This document shows, piece by piece, positions 50,501 through 63,277 of a DNA stretch of 64,000 bases. Position 1 is the stretch's first letter. Every line of letters starts with the position of its first letter. Origin of the DNA: Brevipalpus yothersi (taxonomy: Eukaryota; Arthropoda; Arachnida; Trombidiformes; Tenuipalpidae); contig QZCP01000790.1 of the NCBI GenBank assembly GCA_003956705.1, forward strand, positions 62,001 to 126,000, given 5' to 3'. The translations under genes and the position numbers were made by a program. The notes beneath the pieces are model-generated. The model saw only the letters and a program-made list of their open reading frames with translations. It ran no database searches and was not told the origin of the DNA.

Positions 50501-53500
50501 TGGTTTTTGACAATGAAGATTATCTTTCCAATGAGAAAGAGAAAGAAAAAGATAAATTCAGCCCATTTATCCGTGGCCCCAACAAAGACATCATCGGCGG
50601 TGAAATGGCAGCTGAAATTCTTCATCTACCCGCTAAAAATTATCGTGTCAACGAAGATATTCTTGTAAAACCTGGCTCACGGCTAGTGATTGAAGCTGGA
50701 ACAATCCTCAATTTTGATCAATCTATAGGTATGATGATACAGGGGCACCTGGAGTTCAATTCACGTGATCTCGATAGTGATAGAATCAAGTTCACCTATT
50801 CTCGAAATATTGCTTCGCGGGAGAATGGAGAATCCATCCCCAAAATTTTTCGAAGTCCTCCAGCAAAAGAGAACATTTCAGTTCCTATACCGCCAAATGA
50901 GTTGAATTGGGGAAAAAATCGAACTGTCAGGCAAGTTATTGGACTACCATCCACCATTAGACTCAGCCATAGTCACTATGGAAAACTTGAAGTCAATGTT
51001 GACGGAAAGTGGGGCTCTGTGTGTAGCTATGGTTTCGATATTGTTGATGCATCAATTGCTTGTCAACAACTCGGTATGGTTCTAAATGCTCGAGACTGGC
51101 TTATTAGAGATAGTGGTTCTGAAGATACGCCTGTTCTCAAAAATGTGATACTCAGTAACGTCCAGTGCACTGAATTGGATAATGATCTAACAACATGTAA
51201 ATCAGAGCGCAGAACTGAACATGATTTTGAGAATTCATGTATTTCTGAAGTGAGCATCAAGTGTTATCAGGCTTCCTGGAGTGGCTTGCGTTTTGGAATG
51301 TCTGCCCAATCGACTGACATTCGTCACATTGATGTTGAAGGTGCTGGTCTTTACGATTATGCCCTTAATCTTTTCAAACCTGCAGTCCAAATTGACTTCA
51401 ATCGGCATCGCCTTTTCAATGTCAAAGTTCAAGATAATCACGATACTGGTATTGGTATTTTTTGGAACGATGTTTTCAGTGAACCAGATAGATTGGAAAT
51501 TTCCAACTCAATGGTCCGACGAAATGCTCATCATGGAATAAGCATTCACTCTCAGGGTTTGTCTGTGTTCAATTGTCATATTGAACAGAATGGTGAAAGT
51601 GGTATTCATTATGAACCGATGGTGAATCGTTGGGAACTTATGGACCTGAGATCATGGATCACTAGCACTGATTCGAAATATTTCCGCACACTACCTGACA
51701 ATGGAACTATCATCTTCTTGGATCCATCAGTGAGTGATAATATGCTGGTTAGAGTTTTTCCGAATCCTAGTTCTGGATCTCGATTCACCTTCGAAGTTAA
51801 GACCAAAGAAACGTATGCTATTGGTGTCATGATTCTAAATCCTGTTTTTGAAGCATTTACCGATAAATTGATCATGTATAACAAGAATCATCCTGATGCA
51901 CCTAAGTATAATTTGAGAGTGAATTCATCAGCTTTTCCTCTGTGGACTTATTCATTCGAAACTGCATTCGACTACAACGCTGGTATCAATCCCAAAGGCA
52001 ACATCATCCTCTATTTTGTGGTCAAAAAGATCTCATTCGATGGATCAATCTATCATGATCTGACAGCTCAGCAAGACTACAAAAATCATAAAATAAAGAC
52101 GACACTTATCCGTGAGAATCTTTTCCGAAGAAATCGACACAGTTTCTCCAGCAATCATTACAACCGTGACATCGGGCTGGATGGGAACTTTTATCATCGA
52201 CACTCAAACGAAACTATTCTCATGATCAACAACAATTTTCTTGAAAACAATCAGGAAGCAATCTTCATTGATTCACCCCATTATGATCCTGGGAATTATG
52301 CTCTCGCTGAGATCAACTATACCCTGATCAGCAACAAATTCCAAGGTAACGGTGGTGTTATCCTTCACCGTGATCTGAATCAATTCAGCTCCAATAATCT
52401 TTTCCACTGGACGCTGAACAATACTATCTTTGAACGAAATGAGAATGGAGGCTTCATCATTCGCTTACCGTATGTTTGGCAGTATAATGAGAACTATACT
52501 CACACTATAAATATTCACAATAACACTTTCACTGGTAATCGAAACTTTGAATTTATCGTGGATGGCCATTATGCTGACTTCAATATGTCCCAGAACACTT
52601 TCAAAGATAACACTTGCAGATCTGGTCTAATTACTATCACCGGTATGGAGAAAGCAATGCTTATCGAACACAATAGCTTCATGAACAATATCGGTCGTTA
52701 TATAATTGAATTCAATGTTGATAGTCATACTGATAAATTTGGACTTGTTCGAGCGTATTTCCGTCACAATAGCCTGCTTGACAATGAAGATCAGCCCAGA
52801 AGCCGCTCTCTGGATCATCACAATCCAGCCAGTTACACTCTTGCTCTTCGTGGTGTTCAGTATATTAACATCACTCGCAACTTGATACGCAATCCATCTC
52901 TTCATTTTGAATTCATTGCTCCAGTATTGACTGGCTCTCTTGACAACCGTATCAATCTAACAGAAAATTGGTGGGGTACAGCTAATACTACGCGCATTAA
53001 GGAGAGAATTTTTGATTTTGATGATTGGAATAGCTATGCGATCGCCAATTTCAATCCTCTACTCATCTCAGAAAATTTTGATGCTGCCGCTATCAAAGCT
53101 GATATACGTGAAGAGATGATAGATCTGAACAGACCTTTCGGTGGACGATTACATCATTCTCTTCGCCTTCGGAAAAGAGATGCACCATACATAATCAGTA
53201 CAGATTTGACAATTTTACCAGGAACCAATTTGACAATTGATGCTGGAGTAGAAATAGAATTTTATCCTAACGTAGGTATCCTAGTTCTTGGTGACTTGGT
53301 TGCTTACGGTAATCGTCGTGATTGGATCACAATGAGACCTGTGAATGCTTTCAGAGATGTGCCATATGTGTCCTCATCATCAATCTCTTCATCAAACCCA
53401 CCCGTTCCAATGTCTCTCTCATCTCTCGCCCCATCGAGCCCTCTGATCTCTTCTGATAGAATTATGAAGCGTGATCGTTATTCAACATCCAACAGTTTCC

Positions 53501-56500
53501 AAAGAACAGCAGTGGAAAGAATCAAAGTTCGACTGTGTATCACGGAAACTTGTGAAGAGTCCAAATCAGTTGCCAATAATCATGGTTTCTTGGAGATGTT
53601 CAATCGTACAACCAATCAATGGGTTCCCATTTGTGATGAACGATTCTCTGAACGAAATGTACAAGTTGTTTGTGGTCAATTAGGCTATTCCAAATTGAAC
53701 TTCCATCTGAAACGTGGTCCTCGCATCAACATGGGGCCTACATATACATCAAAAGTTCGCCATTGGCCCAACTCATTACAATGCTCTGGAATGGAAGACA
53801 CCTTATCAGAGTGTGAAGAGCAAATAAACGGATATTATCATGTTGGCTCCAAACCTTGCACTCTTGATAGTGATCAGTTTGTCTATATTTACTGTGGTCC
53901 TCGAGATCAAGAGTCAGAGAACAGTTACTGGGGTGGTATCAGATTTGCTATCCCTGGTTTCGAGAGAGATTCTGACTCTGGATTCTCTCTACACGATAGA
54001 TCTTACTATGCACCCAGATCTCGACTACAGTATGTAGACATTCACAATGCTGGAATATCCCATGGAGAGAAGAATCCCGCAATTCAAATCATCCAAAGAG
54101 ATGTTAGCCTCGAGTTTGTCACGGTGAAAAATTCTGCTCATCATGCTGTTGAAGCAATTGCACCAGAGAAGCATGTCATATTGCATCATCTCCATTTGGC
54201 TAATAATTTAGGCGCTGGACTTAATTTTCTAGCTCTCACTGGTGCTTCAACAGTTTTCCACAATCTTCCATACATACTGCTCAAAGAATCAACCCTGCCA
54301 TACAATGTGTTCAGTTTCGTGGACATTTGTGATATAAACAAGAACCTGGTAATTAATCAGCGTGTATTAATGTACTTCAAATATGATAGTAAAGCTGTTG
54401 ACTGCGTAAAAATTATAAAAAGTTCAGTAAAATCGAAGAGAATTGGATTCAGGCTACTACAATTCAATCTGTTCAATTCAACTGCCCATACTGCCCAGCC
54501 TGACTTCATTCGTCTCTATGATGGTGATATTTTTAATCAAACAGTCAAAATGTTCGCCGAAATTGGTGTCACAGAGTCTCATCGCCAAGAAGGTGCTGAG
54601 AAACAGTATTATACGTCAACAGAAAATACTCTTAGTATTAGACTCCATGCTTCTGGAGGCTCTGAAGTGTATGGTTTCATCGCTGAGGTCACAACAAGTC
54701 CCATCTCTTATTTTGTTGACAGAGGACTTTTCCACAATCTTACTCAATCATTGATAGTCAACAACAGTCTTGGTGGCTTGATCTATCAGAGTGCTGGTGA
54801 AACTTCACCCTCAGTTGCCGTACATCGTAGTCATTTTGAATCTAACTGTTTGGAACTTTATGGTAACTTCACTTCATGCCTTTCAGCAGCTTATCTTCAT
54901 CTCCAAAATACACCTCACTTCTATTTTTACAACAATCTTGTGAAGAACAATGATGGAGGACTCCGTATCAAGGTGAACGCTCTCAGTGCCGCTGCCGCTA
55001 TTCATGCCAATGTAGTTAACAACCTTTTCGTTGATAATCACAAGCGTGAAGCCCTTTACATCAGTGGGCCAAACTCTGGTGCCTATCAAATCGTTCTCAT
55101 CAAGCGTAACTACTTCAATCGCAACTACTCGCCCTACCGGAACAATATCTACTTGTCAAAGGTTGTTTTCAATTTCACCGAAAACATTATGGTTCGGAAT
55201 TACGGACGTCATCAGTTGGCTGTTATCGGATTTGATATATCCTTCTCCCATCAAACTATCCATCGAAATTGGCTGTACAACAATCTAGCTAGCCACTGGG
55301 AAGAAAAGAGTACCGTTTTTGCCACCAACTCTGGCCAAAGATATTATCATAATTATCTAGTTAATCCTGAAAACAATTTTGAAATGGCAACTGTCAATCA
55401 GTCACAATCTCTGATTGATTACAGTCGATCTCTTGTGGACGCCAGTGACAATTGGTGGGGTTTCAATGAAACCAGTGCGGTCACAGGTCGAATCAGGGAT
55501 GCAAATGACTCAAGAGATCTACTCTCTGTACGATTCATGCCTTATCTTACCAGCAATACCACTGTATTGTCTGGTATATGTTCTGGTGGCTGGCAAAAGA
55601 TAGGTGATACTTGTTTCCTCTATTTCGGAGCTCGACTTACTTACTCAGAAGCTAAACAATTTTGTGAGCTTCAAAACTCGACCATGCCTGTGGTAAAGAC
55701 TCATTTCCGTGAATTAACTCATTACCTGTATCAATGGGAGGAAACGTACAGCAAATTCTATCATCCCGTCTGGATTCAATCCCTAGGATTCCTTGAGAAA
55801 GATTGTAACGTTTTACTTGATGAGAAAATCGAAAGCTTCGATTGTAATCAGAGGCTACCCTTCTTTTGTGAAAGAGCTCCCTTGATTCGTGTACGATTCG
55901 CTCTACCTTATGGACCTTTCAGTATCGCTATTTTGTCAATCGCCACCTTGACTGCGATTCTCACACTTCTCTGTCTACTTTGCTGGACATGTAAATCTCG
56001 CGAGCGTCACAAGGAAAAACTTGAGCGTCACAATTCAATTCGTGCATCCATTCGTTCCAATCGATCTCTGGCCTCATCAGCGTCTCTCAATGAGAACGCT
56101 TATCGTCGACAAATCGAAAAGGCTATCATGATGGCCCGTCAAAACCATTCACAAGAGAATTCATCATCATTAATGGTTGATCGATCTGGCGGACTGACGA
56201 ATAGCTCATTCAAAGCCAACACTAACGATAGTTATGATTCTTTGAACAAAAATAACGTCCACTACAATGACTCAGATGCAGGCAGTGAGGAAGCTGGTTA
56301 CGCATCTCACCAAGTGCGTAATAGTGTTTTCAGAGAATTGGAAGATCGTTTCGCAAAAGATCCTGCCTTAGAAAATGCCAATGTCGATTGTCTGGTGCGT
56401 CCAACATTCGATTACACCATTCAAAATGCCAACTTCAAGGAAACACCATCAGTTTCTCGCACTTCAGCTGATTTGTCAAAAGAGTATCCATACAATACGG

Positions 56501-57033
56501 GAGACTCATCACCGGTGAATACGATATCAACCATGGATACTAAGCGAACTGAGGGTAGTGCATCACCCTCTCCTTCCTTGACTTATCGTACCATATCCTC
56601 TCCTCACCATTATGAAGAGTATTCTGGTGGCAAGAGTCCCACGCCGTCTTTCGGTTTACCGCCTGTGAAACCGATAGAGTTTAGAAGCAATCAACAACCT
56701 TCGTTTACGGCTCAAAATAATCACACTCAAAGTAATCGATATAATCACAACAATCATACTACTCATCCACGTCCTCAACAGCCTCCACCACAGCCTCCTA
56801 CTCATAAACATACCGATTCATTCACCTTCAATGATAGCTCATCACTCACAGAGGGTTTACAAAATGAGACAATAACATCTCTCACAGAGCAGCGTCCTTA
56901 CCTAGAGACATGTCTAGACGCGGACAATAATTATGATTATTTTCAATTTCACTCAAATCGTTATTCGTCCACTGCCTCCATAACTACAGCGTCCACCAAT
57001 CGAAGTCGCCCACCCTTAGAGACAGCTATGTGA
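46712..57033 (+). CDS. bark: Bark beetle/anakonda homologue, tricellular junction protein
   Basis: Exons 46712-47011 and 48160-57033 (phase 0; intron 1148 nt) encode 3057 residues, close to fly Bark (about 3100). Bark/Anakonda is a very large type I membrane protein needed for tricellular septate junctions in epithelia. Seen: a signal peptide (about 1-26), then three long modules. Each module has a beta-helix entry strand (about residues 62, 930 and 1779), an SRCR domain (about 136-245, 1027-1135 and 1890-2013), a [YS]W[AGS]G[IL]RF motif, Asn-rich right-handed beta-helix repeats, and a closing N-[YW]-[FW]-G motif (about 838, 1699 and 2527). A C-type-lectin-like domain follows (about 2573-2673, GWQKIGDTCFLYF...FFCER). 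Next come one transmembrane helix (about 2685-2709) and a cytoplasmic tail of about 350 residues with Ser-, Asn/His- and Pro-rich low complexity. A furin-like RLRKRD lies before the third module. Many N-glycosylation sequons are visible. Confidence 0.97.
47012..48159 (+). other. Intron of the bark homologue
   Basis: Donor GTATGT at 47012 and acceptor AATATTTAG at 48158-48159; both flanking frames are phase 0 and the protein reads LIAQ|ADEAEKIRF. The intron holds the GA tract at 47522-47578 and GA/CT-rich patches near 47160-47300 and 47880. No nested gene was seen. Confidence 0.85.
47522..47578. repeat. (GA)n microsatellite in the bark intron
   Basis: GA tract of about 57 nt inside the single intron of the bark homologue. 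Confidence 0.95.
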
Positions 57034-58289
57034 ACATTTGGCATCTAAAAATTTGATGATGTCCAATGTTTACCAATATTTTCGTATTCTAAGTCATGCC
57101 AACACATTTTTTTGTCACAATTTATAGTACTTTTTCTTAGGCACTACAAAGTATTCACTTACTTTGGAGTGAACCTTATTCACACACACACTCAAATTCA
57201 GTGTGCCTTTCACACACATATACAAGCACATTCAAACATCTGGACTCAATGTCCTATCGCCTTTCCATGTGTCACAAATTGTTTCGAAATCAAGCAAATT
57301 CGAAGCATTCCTCAACAATTCTTTCTTCGACTCATAGGTACTTACAATATGCTCAACTCGATCAAAGTTGCTATGCTTCAAAGTAAATATGTCACAAAGC
57401 ATCATATCAATGATACATTCCTACTCTCCTATTGGATTCAAATTCACACTGGATCCATGCGAGGAAATATCATCATTCCACCTTCTCGTAGTACCCACCG
57501 TCAACACATAGACTATGCAAATAGGTGCATTCCAACGTTGCAATGTGAAGCCTTAAGTTAATTCCAAAAGCCGTCCAGGAAAATGTTGCACGCTAACTCT
57601 CACACTTGTTGAAAAAAAACGTTCTAAAGTACCAAAAGCATTCCTGGGAATAGGTGCTAAAAAATTTGATCACTTGGAAGCTTGAAAAGTTTGTCCATTC
57701 TGTAGGAGAGCAAAATGTTGGAGCATATTTTGACATTCATTGCTTTCTGTTCCCATTCGTTGGAATGTCAAATTTATGCTCTCACGATGCCGTCCAATGA
57801 ACAAGGTCCCAATTTATGTTTTTCTAATACTGTGCTTGAAGTTTGATCGAGATCTTCTTTCTCGATTTTCAATCTTTTCTCTTTAGCAAGGCTGCCAGAG
57901 TTGCAATGGAAAGATGGCCAAACGACTTTCCTTTCAGCTCAGCTCTTTTTGTATTTAAAGAAAATTTATATATTGATCAATCTTAATCTATCAGCCATGT
58001 AAATATTTTTTTATTCACTATCAAGTGTTCACTTTTTTCAATTAAAAACAATTCAAAAATTAAATCTAACAAGCCTCTCCAGTGTTTCTAACGGAAACCA
58101 CTGAAAATCGGAATTGAATCAGTTCGATCGAACTTTTCTTGTAAGTTCAAATAGTCATACCCAAGAGAAAGTTAGTAAAATAATCTTTTTCTTTTATTCT
58201 TAATTTACCAATTCATAATCTTATACAAAGTTCTTGGAGAATGAGTCAAATGATAAAAAATCAGTATCTTTCATGAACAATTTTGTTGA
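57034..58289. other. Convergent 3' flanks of bark and MCCC1
   Basis: Bark (plus) ends at 57033 and MCCC1 (minus) at 58290, so both 3' UTRs lie here. For MCCC1 a TTTATT (AATAAA on its strand) is at 58193-58198. On the plus strand only an ATTAAA variant near 58040 was noticed. The plus-strand 149-codon open frame at 57112-57561 is His/Thr/Ile-rich and is not supported as a gene. Confidence 0.5.
58193..58198 (-). terminator. Polyadenylation signal of MCCC1
   Basis: AATAAA on the minus strand lies about 92 nt downstream of the MCCC1 stop at 58290. Confidence 0.5.
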
Positions 58290-60787
58290 TCAATTTTGAG
58301 CTTTTTCTTTTTCAGCTACACTTTTTAACTTAACCAATTGGACGCCTTTTTGTACATTTTCTCCGATATTATGAAAAATTTTGTCCACAATCGCATGTTG
58401 ATTCGATTTGATGATATATTCCATTTTCATTGCCATCATAATCATGACCGGTGTTCCTGGTTCCACAGTTTCACCCTCTGAGACCAATATTTTCTCAACA
58501 ACTCCTGGTATTGGAGCTTTTAGGGATAAATCGCCACCCTCCATGCCTGATGCAGCACCGGAAACCAAATCAAATATCGATTCTTTGAGGGTATTCTTAA
58601 CCTCCAAATCGAATTCAAATGATCCCTCATCATTAGTGAACACAACCACTTGATTATCTGCCATCATGTGTCGAAGATTTTTGGTTATTCCATCCTGAGA
58701 TACTCGAATCACATCATCATCAATATCAAATTCCGTTTCATACACACCAACCGGCTCATCGTTAATTATCACCGAAAATTGGTTCCGATCAATTTGTGAC
58801 AATCGAACCACATACTTCTGATCACCAGATTGGAGAGTATATTTACGATTAGATGGCATTGTTCCATGTAACCGGAAGCCGTCAAGATGCAAATGTGGTG
58901 ATACTTTTTGTCTCCTCTGATCCAGTGAATCTCTCATCATAATTCCCATTGCTGCGGTGGCCACAATTGATTTGGGTGGTGATCGAGTGGGTGGTAGCAG
59001 AGTTTCCTGGAATTCTTTCACAAAATCAGTGTGAACATTAGCGGCAACAAATTCGGGATGTTTGGTCAATCGTAACAAAAAGTCAACATTGGTTTTCAGT
59101 CCAATCACATTAAATTTACTGAGCATACTTCTCAGCTTAATCAGTGCCTGTGTTCGATCGGTTCCCCAGACCACAAGTTTGGCAATCATCGGATCATAAT
59201 GGACCAACACTTGATCACCTTCAGCTCTCAGGCCACTTTCAATGCGAACATTTTCCTCTGCAATTGGTAGCAACATTTTATCCACTTTACCAGCTCCTGG
59301 CATAAAATTATTGTCCGGATCTTCGGCATATATTCGAGCTTCAAACGAATGTCCACTCAAACGAATCTGCTTCTGAGTCAATGGCAATGGTTCACCGCGA
59401 GCAATTCTAATTTGCCATTCAACCAAATCTTGACCGGTAATCATTTCGGTAACCGGATGTTCAACTTGAATTCGTGTATTCATTTCCATAAAATAAAAGT
59501 TACCATCATTACGATCGTATATAAATTCAACTGTTCCAGCGCCAACATAATTCACTGCTTTGGCAGCTCGAACAGCAGCTTCACCCAGTTGGACACGAGT
59601 TGATTCATCAATATCTGGTCCTGGTGCTTCTTCGATGATTTTCTGATGTCTTCGCTGGACAGAACAATCACGTTCAAACAGATAAACACAATTGCCCAGC
59701 TTATCGGCAAACACTTGCACCTCAACATGACGTGGATTGGACACATACTTTTCAATCAATACCGAATCATCACCAAATGATTTGGCCGATTCTCGTCTAG
59801 CTGATTGTAGGTTTTCCAAAAAATTTTCCTTACTATTACTGATTCGCATTCCTTTGCCACCGCCACCCTTGATAGCTTTGATCATGATTGGGAATCCAAT
59901 TTTTTCCGCTTCAGCCAGTAGATGGGCATCGTCTTGATTGTCACCATGATATCCGGGAATCACCGGAACACCAGCATCGGCCATTATCTGTTTGGCTATC
60001 GATTTTATTCCCATATTTTTGATAGCCGATGCCGGGGGTCCAATGAAGATGAGTCCATTTGAATCACATAGATCAGCAAATTCAGGATTTTCAGACAAGA
60101 ATCCATATCCAGGATGAATAGCTTGAGCACCACATCGTTTGGCAGCGGCAATTATTTTCTCCTTGTTCATATAACTGTCAGACGTTGGTGAAGGACCCAA
60201 ATTGATCGCCTCATCAGCCAAATGGACCAACATTGAATCACGATCAAGATTCGAATACACTGCAGTTGTGGTCAATCCCATCTTCCGAGCAGTTCGAACC
60301 ACTCTGCATCCAATTTCACCTCGATTAGCAATCAAAATTTTGCTTATATCATGTCGTGGACTTCGTTCATAGGCTCTGGCTTGAGTTGAATAAGCCAAAA
60401 CTCTGTGTTCGAGAAAGGAAGAGAGAAAATTGTTTTAGTAACTTTCGATTGATATTCATCATCTTTGATACTAGAATCTCATGTTTCTATTGGTTATTTG
60501 TAAGTTTGAATGATAATATGAGATCATTGAAGAACGATCTTGAGGATGAACGATGAATTTAGCTTGAATTCTGTGATTTTTCATTCCCTTAAGCTTAATT
60601 AATATGGGCTTCAAATATACTTGATCAGAAAAGGTGTAAACTCTTGTCCACGTTTGGTATTGAAACGACATGATGGTCATAGATGAAAAAAAAATGGGAA
60701 AATATTTTGATCAACTCACCTTCTAATCATCCCATTGCTTACAATTTTCCAGGGTTGTAAGGAATATAATTTCACTGAAGTATTCAT
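58290..60787 (-). CDS. MCCC1: Methylcrotonoyl-CoA carboxylase subunit alpha, mitochondrial
   Basis: Exons 60787-60720 and 60402-58290 (intron 317 nt, phase 2) encode 726 residues, almost exactly the human length (725). The enzyme is the biotin-containing subunit of 3-methylcrotonoyl-CoA carboxylase, which acts in mitochondrial leucine breakdown: ATP-dependent carboxylation of biotin, then of methylcrotonyl-CoA by the beta subunit. The first exon supplies a basic, acid-poor presequence typical of mitochondrial import (MNTSVKLYSLQPWK). The mature part starts with the biotin carboxylase domain (ISKILIANRGEIGCRV; GYGFLSENPEFA; Gly-rich ATP loop IKGGGGKGMRI; ERDCSVQRRHQKIIEEAP; FMEMNTRIQVEHPVTEM). 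A BT-type linker region follows, then the C-terminal biotinyl domain with AMKM (biotin Lys about residue 682). GIKSIAKQIM and PGYHGDNQD favour MCCC1 over propionyl-CoA carboxylase alpha. Confidence 0.97.
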
Positions 60788-61704
60788 ATTTTTCTCACCA
60801 GTTTCTTCTGTGTGGTAATCTCACCGATAATCTTTCCACTTCCCTTCTCTCTGTCTGTTTTTTTCTCTCTTTCTCTTAATTGATACAAGAAAGCTCTACG
60901 AAAAAAAAGGTGGCAAAAGCAAAAGAAAAAGGTAACCAATCGTCTCTCCACTAAATACAGATGATTCAATCAGTGACAATCAGGCAGTATTTTTTTCCTT
61001 TTCTCTTTCTAATACAGAAAATCGTTGAAGTCACCACGTTAATATGAAACTTGTGAATTTAACCAAAAATATCATGAAACAGAGTCCATATGAAGTATGG
61101 ATTGGTGATTATTGAGTAAAATTATGAACAACATTTTGGCTCAATTGAATAGTGAGAGAGTGAATCAAGATTCGTTGTGATCCGTTTAACAACAAACAGT
61201 TACAACAAAGTATCAGCACAACAGCACTCATATACACAACACACTCCAAAAGATGACTTTGGACAAAATGAATTCCGATAATCTATCGATGGCAGACTTT
61301 ATTCAGTCAGTCCATTCTACTCCCCCCACGTTTTTGTGATCATCATCACTCGATGGCATCGGTTATCCATCCATCGTCACTCATCGTTGATTGTACATAG
61401 ACAGCCCGATACGGTGATGATTAGGAGAACGAGAAGGTACTCGACCTGGGATCATATCGGATCATATCCATTGTCAAGACAACTGTTTAAGAGCACCTTT
61501 TTCCTGTTCATCATCACTTTGATCAATGCATGTGTGTGTGTGTGTATGGGGATGCATGTGGATGTGTGTGTATGTGAATGTTCATCATGGATAAATGATG
61601 CGTACATCAATATCATTTATATACATCGGAGCTTGTGATTTTCTCTCGTAAAACTCAATCAAACCAGATCCTCAGCGAGTGAACTCCAATGGCGAATAAA
61701 GATC

Positions 61705-61796
<92 letters not shown>

Positions 61797-63277
61797 TAAC
61801 GAGATTAGAGAAAATATCAATTCTCATGATCATCTGGTATGAGTATGCGTTGATGATAATGTTAGAATACACCGAAAAATGTTTCTTCCTTTTTTCTTCT
61901 CTCTTTCTTCCCCTCTCATTAACTTTTGTTCTCTCTTCTTTGGTACAATTGATTGCAATCAGTATCATATCAGTCGTGTGATGCTTACACAAATTGCAGA
62001 CAATATCTGTAATAGTTTGCAGCATATTCATATACACATAGATTACAGACTCATAAGACAAAGAGAGAGAGGAAGAAATTTTTGGCTCATCTTCACTCAC
62101 ATGGTGTCTAATATAATGATTCAAATCGAATGAAATTAGGTCAATCATAGTCAGTGTACAAAGAGTACGTGTGCAAAGAGTAAATAGGGCAAACACTATC
62201 AAGTCTAACGGTTTTCCGGAAATTCAGTTATCTTTGCGATTGATATGGCTAACAACCGGAGGTGGTTGAACATAAGATCGGAAGTGAAAATCAATTTATC
62301 AATTCATGTCCATTGCAATTGTCTTGAAGACTCTAGTCGATGGAAGTTTTGTAGGTAAGAATTACCACGAACATTTGGTGAAAATTTCAATGCCGATACC
62401 TGACACACATATTTGAAGGCTATACAATCTACCATCCGTTAGTTATACCTCTCAAATGACTTTTGTATGGTTTTGTGACGGTTTCTATTCATTTGGAAAT
62501 TGCAAATTGCTCAAATTTTATCTGAAAATGTGGAATATTGAAATTTGCATATTTATTTACACACTAAACATATGTTTACCATAAATTCCAAAGATCGTGT
62601 TCGTAGAAAATTGAGCTATGCAAGTTCTCTTATTTCTTTTGAAAACTTCCCACTTGAACAGGAAAAATGATGAAAACAGATTCGTATATTCCTGAAACTG
62701 ATCAAATTACTTTTATATCTGAATTATTTCAGAGAATTTTAGTTATCTCTTAAGCTAGCTGATTGTAAAAGTTAATCTTTTGTTACCGGAAGTGAAGTCA
62801 AGCTCTGCTTCCGGTGGCGATGCTATGAACTATCAGTGGTATCAAAAGCTTTTAGCGTTTATCGAAGTCAACCAAACAAGACTTGCTGATAGGAAAATTA
62901 TTTAGATGTTCGCTCTTGTATGAAATCTTCAATCTCTGGTGAATTTTTAGATAGATCATGAGATAATCGATAACAACAGGAAGTGGTCGAATAATAATAA
63001 TAATAATGATAAGTAAGAGGCAAAAAAATATTTTTTCAAAATGATGATATGGGCGAGATGAAGAATTATCAATGAATGCTCAGTTAAGTTCGAAAATTCA
63101 TCATCTTTGAGCCCAAATTGAAAAAAAATCTTTCAGAAATTTTACTCTCCAAATCTCATGTACTTATCGTCCCTTTCGATTATGTGCCATTTTAAACACT
63201 GTGTTTCGAAGCTGATTCACCTTGAAGCTACTTAGGCGCTTGATAAAATAATTTTAGATCAAGAAAATTGATAATAT
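60788..63277. other. Intergenic region upstream of MCCC1, no gene seen
   Basis: The MCCC1 promoter lies at the left end. The rest has the longest GA tract of the window (61711-61794), a (TG)n run near 61529-61545 and an (AAT)n run near 62992-63009. The open frames at 61336-61638 (+) and 61672-62202 (-) are repeat-driven or unsupported. Confidence 0.5.
61711..61794. repeat. Longest (GA)n microsatellite
   Basis: Uninterrupted GA tract of about 83 nt. It creates a run of Ser-Leu in an apparent minus-strand open frame. Confidence 0.95.

Noticed and set aside
57112..57561. 149-codon plus-strand open frame after bark
   Set aside because: It lies in the bark 3' flank, with His/Thr runs from CA-rich DNA; no domain was recognised.
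58290..60398. Propionyl-CoA carboxylase alpha as identity of the biotin enzyme
   Set aside because: The GIKSIAKQIM and PGYHGDNQD blocks and the 726-residue total fit methylcrotonoyl-CoA carboxylase alpha better.
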